Shown one piece after another: positions 1 through 5,419 of a DNA stretch of 5,419 bases. The first letter of the stretch is position 1. Each line of letters opens with the position of its first letter. Below the pieces are notes generated by a model. It was not told the origin of the DNA, did no database searches, and worked only from the letters and a program-made list of their open reading frames with translations. A program made the position numbers and the translations under genes. The stretch is from Mariprofundaceae bacterium (GTDB lineage: Bacteria > Pseudomonadota > Zetaproteobacteria > Mariprofundales > Mariprofundaceae), in the NCBI GenBank assembly GCA_027075825.1, contig JALSZZ010000034.1:1-5419 (forward strand). Reading direction: 5' to 3'.

Positions 1-225
1 GATCAGTTACGCCGTTATTTTTCGCTACCGTTATTGCTTGGTGTTTCCCGTAAATCATTTATCGGTCAGCTATGCCAACGCGAGGTAGATGATCGCGAAT
101 GGGGAACGGCTGCTGCTGTTGCTGTCGCTTGCTTTCTTGGCGCTGATATTCTTCGCGTTCATGATGTGGCAAATCAACAACAGGTGATTCGCATGGCCTC
201 GGCGCTGGCAGACTACCATCACTGA
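1..225 (+). CDS. folP: Dihydropteroate synthase, C-terminal part (5' truncated by window edge)
   Basis: This is the 3' end of the folate-pathway enzyme that joins p-aminobenzoate to 6-hydroxymethyl-dihydropterin diphosphate, giving dihydropteroate in the cytoplasm. The reading frame is open from base 1, giving 74 codons before the TGA at 223-225; the start lies outside the window. Two family signatures are visible. The first is LLGVSRKSFIG (fragment residues 12-22), holding the conserved Ser-Arg-Lys that contacts substrate in known structures. The second is the C-terminal GADILRVHDV (47-56), whose Arg and His form part of the anion/pterin-binding site. GTAAAVAVACFLG between them matches the helix preceding the last strand of the TIM barrel. 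The C-terminus ends about 18 residues after RVHDV, normal for the family. The stop overlaps the next start by one base. An internal TTG at 34 is not a credible start because the homologous sequence continues upstream of it. Confidence 0.95.
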   Translation, partial: DQLRRYFSLPLLLGVSRKSFIGQLCQREVDDREWGTAAAVAVACFLGADILRVHDVANQQQVIRMASALADYHH

Positions 226-1019
226 TGTTTGACGAAGAATTTTCTCACCTGCATTTTCATTTCATTGACCTGATGGATATTCTGCTGGTCGCCCTGGTGA
301 TTTATTTTGCCCTGCACCTGGTGCGTGGCACGCGGGCACAGCAAATGCTGGTGGGGATTGCCGTGCTGATGGCTATCTATGAATTTGCCCGTTACAGCGG
401 TTTGTTGACGCTGGAATGGCTGTTTTCGCAATTCTTCTCCTTTTTCGTGGTCATTATTGTGGTGTTATTTCAGCATGAAATCCGGCGGGGGCTGATGAAA
501 GTGGCGATCAATCCCTTAATGCTGGGCAATAACTCCGCCATGGAACGGATGATTGAAGGCATCGCCGACAGCGCTGTTGCGCTGACCCATCGCGGCTGGG
601 GAGCCTTGTTTGTGATTGAACGGGAAACGGGATTGAACCATCTGATTGATCCTGCTGTTAAAATGGATGCGCCATTGTTGCCTGATGTGGCGCTGGCCTT
701 GTTTTGCCCCAAGGCACCGTTGCATGATGGCGCTGTGGTTGTTCGTCAGGGCGATGATGGCGGACGCATTGTAGCCGCCCGTGTGTTGTTGCCACTGGCT
801 CAGGCCAGTAGCCTGCCCGGAGATTTTGGCACCCGTCATCGTGCAGCCGTTGGTCTGACGGAAGAAAGCGATGCGATTGTGGTGATTGTTTCCGAAGAGC
901 GGGCGGATATTCATGTCGCAGACGAGCACGGGCTGAGCAAGGCGCTGAACCGTCAGCAACTGGTGGAATATTTGCGTCGGGAATTGCGTCCTGCCGTGCT
1001 GGCCAGAAAATCATCATGA
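225..1019 (+). CDS. cdaA: Membrane-bound diadenylate cyclase (CdaA/DacA type, DisA_N domain)
   Basis: This 264-residue protein is predicted to condense two ATP molecules into cyclic di-AMP at the inner face of the membrane. Three hydrophobic segments at roughly residues 17-33, 40-56 and 65-82 match the three transmembrane helices of CdaA. The RGTRAQQML (34-42) and FQHEIRRGL (82-90) stretches are typical of the family. The cyclase domain covers about 100-235 and includes ALFVIERETGL (127-137). Both catalytic motifs are complete: LHDGAVVV with Asp-Gly-Ala at 168-170, and GTRHRAAVG with Arg-His-Arg at 204-206. Length agrees with CdaA (about 270), and there is no DNA-binding part as in DisA. The ATG shares one base with the folP stop (TGATG) and I see no good ribosome binding site, so translation is probably coupled to folP. 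Neighbouring ybbR and glmM support CdaA over other cyclase classes. Activity is inferred from motifs. Confidence 0.95.
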   Translation: MFDEEFSHLHFHFIDLMDILLVALVIYFALHLVRGTRAQQMLVGIAVLMAIYEFARYSGLLTLEWLFSQFFSFFVVIIVVLFQHEIRRGLMKVAINPLMLGNNSAMERMIEGIADSAVALTHRGWGALFVIERETGLNHLIDPAVKMDAPLLPDVALALFCPKAPLHDGAVVVRQGDDGGRIVAARVLLPLAQASSLPGDFGTRHRAAVGLTEESDAIVVIVSEERADIHVADEHGLSKALNRQQLVEYLRRELRPAVLARKSS

Positions 1020-1720
1020 TTCTTCGTTTTTTACGCGCTGTTTCGATGTATGCCTGGGCCTTGCTGATCGCCATGCTGCTGTGGTTTCAGGTGCATGGTC
1101 AGGGTGAAAGCACGGTCAGCATGGATGTTTCGTTGCAATTGCGCGGATTGCCCGACAATATGGTGCTGATCAACGATCTTCCCGACCATGTGAAAATCAC
1201 GGTCAGCGGTTTGCAGGCGCGTCTGAAACTGCTTGATGAAAGCAAGCTGTTTCTGGTCATTGCGGCGGGCGATGTTCACGAGCCTGGCGTTTTCACGCGC
1301 CCGGTCGATGCGGCCACGCTGGTATTGCCACCGGGACTGACGGTTGATAAGGTGCAGCCTGACCGACTGAAATTACAGGTAGACAGACTGGTGAAAAAAA
1401 CGGTTGCTGTTGAGGTTCGCTTTGATTTACCTGAGGGCTGGCAGGTGCATCAGGTCAGTGTTCAACCCGCTGAGGTGACGTTGACAGGGCCGGAGATCTG
1501 GCTGGAAACGCTGGAAAGCGTGCCTACCGAGGCGTTGCGTCCCCCGTTGACCCCCGGCCTTGTCAAAATGAAGGCAGACATTGTGATTCCGGCAGAAAAA
1601 GCCATCAAACAATTTGATAAAGAGCAACAGTTTGTCGTACAGGGTGTGTTGAGCAGAATCGTGCAGCAAGAGAGAGAGCGAAATCCGCTCCCTGAACAGT
1701 CACTTCAATCACAGGAATAA
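1016..1720 (+). CDS. ybbR: YbbR-domain protein, short two-domain CdaR-like partner of CdaA
   Basis: This 234-residue protein is a likely membrane-anchored partner or regulator of the cyclase encoded just upstream. Residues 1-9 carry two Arg and are followed by a hydrophobic segment at about 10-25, giving a signal anchor with the remainder outside the cytoplasm. Two YbbR-like repeats follow, at about 32-125 and 128-212. Each has the characteristic proline-led strand ending in glycine: PDHVKITVSG (56-65) and PAEVTLTGP (151-159). The first repeat closes with VQPDRLKLQVDR (113-124). The last 20 or so residues are polar and Glu/Gln-rich and look disordered. In Bacillus, CdaR has four such domains and modulates CdaA; this protein is about half that length. 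The ATG overlaps the cdaA stop in an ATGA arrangement with no clear ribosome binding site, consistent with coupled translation. YbbR domains diverge strongly, so the assignment rests on repeat motif, topology and position together. Confidence 0.88.
   Translation: MILRFLRAVSMYAWALLIAMLLWFQVHGQGESTVSMDVSLQLRGLPDNMVLINDLPDHVKITVSGLQARLKLLDESKLFLVIAAGDVHEPGVFTRPVDAATLVLPPGLTVDKVQPDRLKLQVDRLVKKTVAVEVRFDLPEGWQVHQVSVQPAEVTLTGPEIWLETLESVPTEALRPPLTPGLVKMKADIVIPAEKAIKQFDKEQQFVVQGVLSRIVQQERERNPLPEQSLQSQE
1713..1716 (+). promoter_or_regulatory. Weak ribosome binding site for glmM, inside the ybbR 3' end
   Basis: AGGA lies just before the ybbR stop codon. It is four bases from the ATG at 1721 and seven from the ATG at 1724. 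The spacing favours the second ATG, giving a protein that begins MRKYFGTDG, although both starts are possible. Because the site is inside ybbR, ribosomes finishing that gene could also reinitiate here. Confidence 0.5.
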
Positions 1721-3079
1721 ATGATGCGTAAGTATTTTGGCACCGATGGGGTGCGTGGCACCGTCAACAAGGAACCGATGACAGCAGAGTTTGCGCTGCG
1801 CCTGGGGCGTGCTGCCGGTCATGTGCTGACGCGCCACCTGCCTCACCGCCCTCATATTCTGATCGGCAAGGATACCCGGCTTTCCGGCTATATGCTGGAA
1901 TCCGCCCTGTGCGCAGGGCTGACGGCACAGGGCATGAACGTGCAACTGGTTGGCCCGGTACCCACCCCTGCTGTCGCTTATCTGACACGCAGTCTGCGTG
2001 CTGATGCAGGCGTGATGTTATCCGCTTCACATAACCCGGCAGGCGATAACGGCATTAAATTTTTTGCCGCCGACGGCTTCAAACTTCCTGATGATACTGA
2101 AGCAGCGATTGAATCGACTATGGATGATTTACCTGCCTTGCCGACGGCGCTTGATGTCGGCAAGGCCGTGCGTGTGGACGATGCGCGTGGTCGCTATATC
2201 GAGTTTCTCAAAGCTTCGCTGCCGCGTGATTTGCGTTTTGATGGCTTGCGTGTGGTGGTGGATTCTGCCAACGGCGCGGCCTACCAGGTGGCGCCGCGTT
2301 TGCTGCGTGAACTGGGCTGTGAGGTGATCAGCCTGTTTGATGCGCCGGACGGTTTTAATATCAATCATGGCTGTGGTTCCACTGCACCGGATGCCATGTG
2401 TCAGCGTGTCATCGAAGAGCGGGCGGATATTGGCCTGGCACTCGATGGCGATGCAGATCGGCTGATTGCCTGTGATTGCCACGGCAAGCTGGTTGATGGT
2501 GACCGGGTGATTGCCATTCTGGCCCTGCATGCACACAGACATCAACACCTTAAAGGTGGCGCTGTGGTCACCACGCTGATGAGTAATATGGGACTGGAGC
2601 GTTTTCTGGCCGGGCAAGGGATTGGCATGATGCGCGCTGCCGTGGGCGATCGTTATGTATTGGAAATGATGCGCCAGCACGGCTGCAATATTGGCGGTGA
2701 GCAGTCTGGCCACATGATTTTGCTGGACTATAACACCACTGGCGACGGCCTGATGACGGCTCTGCAACTGCTTTGCGCCATGCGGGATGTCAACAGACCC
2801 TTGCATGAACTGGCTGATGGACTCAGTCTTTTCCCGCAGAAACTGTGGAATATCACCATGCCTGAGCGCTTCGATGTGCTGGCTGATGAACGTGCGCGTT
2901 TGCTGCTGGAGCAGGCAGCGCAACAACTGGGCGACAGCGGGCGGGTGAACGTGCGCATGTCCGGCACGGAGCCGAAGCTACGCATCATGGTGGAAGCTGA
3001 GGATGAGGCACTGATGCAACAAACAGGGGAAGGATTACTGGCCGAATTTCAGGCTGTGATTGATGCGCACTTTGCCTGA
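1721..3079 (+). CDS. glmM: Phosphoglucosamine mutase
   Basis: GlmM converts glucosamine-6-phosphate to glucosamine-1-phosphate in the cytoplasm, the step before UDP-GlcNAc and hence peptidoglycan and lipopolysaccharide. The 452-residue product is close to the E. coli length (445) and has the four-domain alpha-D-phosphohexomutase layout. It opens with KYFGTDGVRG (4-13). The phosphoserine loop LSASHNPAGDNGIKFF starts at residue 100, with Ser103 as the likely phosphorylated residue. The Mg-binding loop DGDADR (242-247) carries three Asp. The sugar-recognition loop is GGEQSGH (325-331), where the Glu-x-Ser pair is typical of this family. The C-terminal phosphate-binding loop is RMSGTEPKLRIMVE (412-425). 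All key residues are present. The start directly abuts the ybbR stop. A second ATG at 1724 lies about seven bases after AGGA (1713-1716), against four for the first, so the true start may be one codon later. GlmM inhibits CdaA in Firmicutes, which gives the linkage meaning. Confidence 0.97.
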   Translation: MMRKYFGTDGVRGTVNKEPMTAEFALRLGRAAGHVLTRHLPHRPHILIGKDTRLSGYMLESALCAGLTAQGMNVQLVGPVPTPAVAYLTRSLRADAGVMLSASHNPAGDNGIKFFAADGFKLPDDTEAAIESTMDDLPALPTALDVGKAVRVDDARGRYIEFLKASLPRDLRFDGLRVVVDSANGAAYQVAPRLLRELGCEVISLFDAPDGFNINHGCGSTAPDAMCQRVIEERADIGLALDGDADRLIACDCHGKLVDGDRVIAILALHAHRHQHLKGGAVVTTLMSNMGLERFLAGQGIGMMRAAVGDRYVLEMMRQHGCNIGGEQSGHMILLDYNTTGDGLMTALQLLCAMRDVNRPLHELADGLSLFPQKLWNITMPERFDVLADERARLLLEQAAQQLGDSGRVNVRMSGTEPKLRIMVEAEDEALMQQTGEGLLAEFQAVIDAHFA

Positions 3080-3134
3080 AGGGACTTCATTCATCTGAAA
3101 CGCTAAAGCATCAGTCACTAAAAAAGGAAGGAAT
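3080..3134 (+). other. Short glmM-AsmA intergenic gap
   Basis: These 55 bases are the only sizeable non-coding stretch in the window. I see no hairpin followed by a T run that would act as a terminator, and no convincing -35/-10 pair. The 3' end carries an A-rich run leading into the ribosome binding site of the next gene. The simplest reading is that transcription continues from glmM into the AsmA gene, although a weak promoter here or inside glmM cannot be excluded. Confidence 0.6.
3125..3132 (+). promoter_or_regulatory. Strong ribosome binding site for the AsmA-family gene
   Basis: AGGAAGGA lies just upstream of the ATG at 3135. Its first AGGA is six bases from the start, a good spacing. 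It is the clearest Shine-Dalgarno sequence in the window and contrasts with the coupled starts upstream, so this gene probably initiates independently. Confidence 0.8.
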
Positions 3135-5351
3135 ATGAAACGCTTGCTAAAATATACCGCGATTGCTGTAGCTCTGCTGTTGGTTTTGCTGATTGCCGCG
3201 CCGTTTTTTATTGATGTGGATCAGTATCGCGTACAAATTGAGCAGCGCGTCGAGGATGCAACGGGGCGCGCATTTCATATTGGCGATATGCAGGCCTCAT
3301 TATTCCCCTGGGTAGGTCTGAAACTGGATGATGTGGTGTTGGGCAATGCTGAGGGTTTCAAGGGTGCGGATTTTCTCAGAGTGGGACATCTGGACGTGCA
3401 GCTCGCCTTTTGGCCGTTATTGCAGCAACGTGTCGAACTCCGCCATTTCACACTGGAGGCACCAGCACTTTACCTGCAACGCAACAGCGATGGGCGTGGT
3501 AACTGGGAAGACCTGACAGGCAGTCAGCCCCAAAACACCACCGCATCGCCTGCGACGGCTTCTTCTTCCCCTGCGCTGGCCGCTTTTACGGCGGAATCCA
3601 TCAGCCTGAGCAAGGGTCGCCTTAGCTGGAGCGATGCGGTGAGCGGGCAACATATCAGCCTGGATCAGCTGGAAATAAAGCTGGATGATGTACAGCAGGA
3701 ACGACCGGTGAATGTGCATGCTGCCGTGACGGTGAATGGCAATCTGCTGCAACTGGATGGAAAAATCGGCCCCATCGGTGATCTTACCCGCCTTGACTTG
3801 CAGCAACTGCCATTGCAATTACAACTGAGGGCAGATCAGTTCGCCCTGGCTGCTGTTGCCGATATGTTGCCAGCATTGCCAAAGCAACTGGGGGATAGCA
3901 AAACAGCGGTGGCTCAGTTACAGGCGGGGCTTGAACAACGCCGCGATGGCACACGCCTTATCAGGGCTGATGCGACGCTTAAAGCTGCGCATGCACTGGC
4001 CCTGAAGCTTACTGCAGAACAGCATGATCCGACGCATATCAGCGTACAATCAGCCGATCTGGCCGTGGATCAACGCAAGCTGCTGAATCTTGCCGGTGAC
4101 ATTAACCTGCAAAGTGATAGCCCGGAACTCAGTCTGCGCCTGCGCAGCGAGCCGGTTGAACGTGAATGGCTGACTTCGCTGTTGCCGGAACTGGCCAGCG
4201 TGTATAAGGGTCACCCTTCTCCCTGGAAAGCCTTTGATGTCGGCATGATGATAGAACTCAAAGACAAGGCGCTGACACTTTCTGATATGAAATTACGCCT
4301 TGATCAGGAGTTGCTGGTGCTTTCTGGCCGCTATCTTTCTGGCAAACATCCTGATCTTCGGCTGAATATACAGGGTGAACAACTGCATCTTGATCCCTGG
4401 TTGCCAGCGGCGAAGAAAAGTCAGACAACTGCTGACAGCGGAAAGGCAGGCCCGGCTGAAGAACCTGATTTGCGCCCTTATGCCAACTGGCGCATCAACG
4501 TACACACGGAACTTGGCAAGCTGTATGCCAGAGGCAGCGCCCTGGAGCAGGTTGTGCTTAACCTTCAGGGAGAGCAAGGCGTGTTCCAGTTGGCGCCACT
4601 GGCCTTCCGCATGGCAGGTGGCAGTCTGAAGCTGAAGGCCAGTGTCAACGCTGCCAGTTATCCGGCAGACTGGAAGGAAACGCTGACCGTGAAGCAATTG
4701 CGGGTTGGCCCGTTGCTACAGCAGTTGGCGGACTCCGACCAGCTTGATGGTACGCTGGATATGGACACACGCCTGCATGGCAATGGCCTGCTGCCTGATT
4801 CGATCAAGGCCTCGCTGAGCGGCAGCGGCAATATGGAAATGCGCGACGGTCGCGTCAAAGGCTTTGATATTGCCGGAGCGCTGCGCAATATTACCTCGCT
4901 GGGGCAGCAAAAAGGCCCGCAATATACTGATTTTGCACGCTTGCAAGCCAGCTTTACGGCTCATAACGGCCTGATTCGTAATAATGATTTATTCATGGCA
5001 TCGCCGTTGTTTCGTTTAACAGGCAAGGGTACGGTCAATTTGCCTGCTTCAGCAATTGATTACCATATGCGTCCCAAACTGGTGGGTACACTGGTCGGTC
5101 AGGGTGATCAGGCAGCTTCCCGTCGCGGTGTGACGATACCGTTGCATATCGCCGGGCCATGGGCCTCACCTTCGATCACGCCTGAACTGGATGCCGGTGC
5201 CCTGATGGGCAATGTTCAGAATGCCTTCAAGGGTGGCGGCAATACAGCCAAAACCCTTAAAGATGCCGGAACATCACTCACCAAACCCTCTGGCAAGGCA
5301 GTGAAAGACACCGTCAACAAGGCGCTTGGCGGTTTGCTGCCCGGCTTCTGA
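3135..5351 (+). CDS. AsmA-family inner-membrane-anchored periplasmic protein
   Basis: This 738-residue protein belongs to the AsmA family of envelope proteins, whose larger relatives (TamB, YhdP) form lipid-conducting bridges between the membranes. Residues 1-6 are basic and about 7-26 form a hydrophobic signal anchor, placing the rest in the periplasm. The N-terminal AsmA domain shows FIDVDQYR (25-32) and the N-S-D-G-x-G-N-W motif at 117-124. The C-terminal AsmA domain shows LSGSGNMEMRDGRVKGFDI (561-579). Near the end there is IAGPWASPSITPELDAGAL, a family-typical closing strand. Two low-complexity Ala/Ser/Thr/Pro/Lys stretches (about 129-154 and 427-449) look like flexible linkers. The C-terminal 40 residues are Gly/Lys-rich. 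Length is somewhat above E. coli AsmA (about 617). Only one start fits, given the strong ribosome binding site. Lipid transport or outer-membrane biogenesis is inferred from the family; the substrate is unknown. The gene is followed after six bases by a minC-like start. Confidence 0.9.
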   Translation: MKRLLKYTAIAVALLLVLLIAAPFFIDVDQYRVQIEQRVEDATGRAFHIGDMQASLFPWVGLKLDDVVLGNAEGFKGADFLRVGHLDVQLAFWPLLQQRVELRHFTLEAPALYLQRNSDGRGNWEDLTGSQPQNTTASPATASSSPALAAFTAESISLSKGRLSWSDAVSGQHISLDQLEIKLDDVQQERPVNVHAAVTVNGNLLQLDGKIGPIGDLTRLDLQQLPLQLQLRADQFALAAVADMLPALPKQLGDSKTAVAQLQAGLEQRRDGTRLIRADATLKAAHALALKLTAEQHDPTHISVQSADLAVDQRKLLNLAGDINLQSDSPELSLRLRSEPVEREWLTSLLPELASVYKGHPSPWKAFDVGMMIELKDKALTLSDMKLRLDQELLVLSGRYLSGKHPDLRLNIQGEQLHLDPWLPAAKKSQTTADSGKAGPAEEPDLRPYANWRINVHTELGKLYARGSALEQVVLNLQGEQGVFQLAPLAFRMAGGSLKLKASVNAASYPADWKETLTVKQLRVGPLLQQLADSDQLDGTLDMDTRLHGNGLLPDSIKASLSGSGNMEMRDGRVKGFDIAGALRNITSLGQQKGPQYTDFARLQASFTAHNGLIRNNDLFMASPLFRLTGKGTVNLPASAIDYHMRPKLVGTLVGQGDQAASRRGVTIPLHIAGPWASPSITPELDAGALMGNVQNAFKGGGNTAKTLKDAGTSLTKPSGKAVKDTVNKALGGLLPGF

Positions 5352-5357
5352 AATACC

Positions 5358-5419
5358 ATGATGGCACCATTTGAATTCCGGGGCTCGGCCTTTTCCCTGC
5401 CGGTGTTTCAGGTGAATAC
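5358..5419 (+). CDS. minC: Probable septum-site determining protein MinC, N-terminal fragment (runs off window)
   Basis: Twenty complete codons are visible before the window ends. The stretch FEFRGSAFSLPVFQV (from codon 5) resembles the first strand pair of the MinC N-terminal domain, which in E. coli begins with a similar IELKGSSFTL stretch. MinC blocks FtsZ polymerisation away from midcell together with MinD. The frame is closed by the AsmA TGA at 5349-5351, so the start must be one of two adjacent ATG codons, at 5358 or 5361. No clear ribosome binding site precedes them, and the gap from the AsmA stop is only six bases, suggesting reinitiation and cotranscription. If the call is right, minD and minE would be expected next. 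The fragment is short, so the identification is moderate. Confidence 0.7.
   Translation, partial: MMAPFEFRGSAFSLPVFQVN

Noticed and set aside
794..809. Small hairpin ACTGGC-TCAG-GCCAGT inside cdaA
   Set aside because: It is a six-base stem with no T run, within codons for the conserved region between the two catalytic motifs; it looks accidental rather than a terminator or attenuator.
516..1074. Long open frames on the - strand across cdaA (516-959 and 658-1074)
   Set aside because: They lie opposite a gene with complete family motifs, their translations resemble no family I know, and they have the composition expected of antisense shadows.
2444..2461. DGDADR rather than DGDGDR in the GlmM metal-binding loop, considered as a possible change of substrate
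   Set aside because: Ala for Gly at this position occurs across phosphohexomutases, and all three metal-binding Asp residues are kept. The GEQSGH and RMSGTEP loops still mark it as GlmM.
2129..2926. 265-codon open frame on the - strand opposite glmM
   Set aside because: It is antisense to a fully conserved GlmM, is rich in His/Gln as antisense of this codon usage gives, and has no recognisable motif.
3080..3134. Possible promoter or terminator in the glmM-AsmA gap
   Set aside because: No recognisable -10/-35 pair with proper spacing and no stem followed by a T run could be found.
1758..5321. Shared 14-base CACCGTCAACAAGG in glmM (near 1760) and the AsmA gene (near 5309)
   Set aside because: It is short enough to arise by chance or common codon use in a window of this size and has no symmetric or positional pattern.

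Overview
The window is a compact, one-directional block of bacterial chromosome with every gene on the + strand and almost no non-coding DNA. It reads: folP 3' end (1-225), cdaA (225-1019), a short ybbR/cdaR (1016-1720), glmM (1721-3079), a 55-base gap, an AsmA-family envelope gene (3135-5351), and the first codons of a probable minC (5358 to the window edge). I see no RNA gene, mobile element, CRISPR array or convincing terminator.

Organism: the AsmA-family protein and the MinC-like start point to a Gram-negative proteobacterium, with base composition that looks mid-50s % GC by eye. folP directly upstream of glmM is the familiar proteobacterial order. Here a diadenylate cyclase gene and a YbbR-domain gene sit between them, so the locus also carries the cdaA-cdaR-glmM module best known from Firmicutes. 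This fits a lineage outside the well-studied enteric/pseudomonad gammaproteobacteria, such as a zetaproteobacterium, a deltaproteobacterial-type lineage or an unusual gammaproteobacterium. I cannot decide among these from sequence alone.

How the genes fit together: FolP makes dihydropteroate for folate. CdaA is predicted to be a membrane-bound enzyme making cyclic di-AMP from ATP, and all its recognisable catalytic motifs are intact. The YbbR protein is a single-pass membrane protein that would place two YbbR domains in the periplasm next to CdaA. GlmM makes glucosamine-1-phosphate for peptidoglycan and lipopolysaccharide, and in Firmicutes GlmM binds and inhibits CdaA. The start/stop overlaps (1 base, 4 bases, 0 bases) suggest coupled translation of these four genes. 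The AsmA-like protein and MinC extend the envelope and cell-division theme downstream. AsmA has its own strong ribosome binding site but no clear promoter, so it may belong to the same transcript.

The most noteworthy point is an apparently functional c-di-AMP synthesis and control module in a Gram-negative, with a minimal two-domain YbbR partner. The module itself is known; I did not find a wholly unknown system here.
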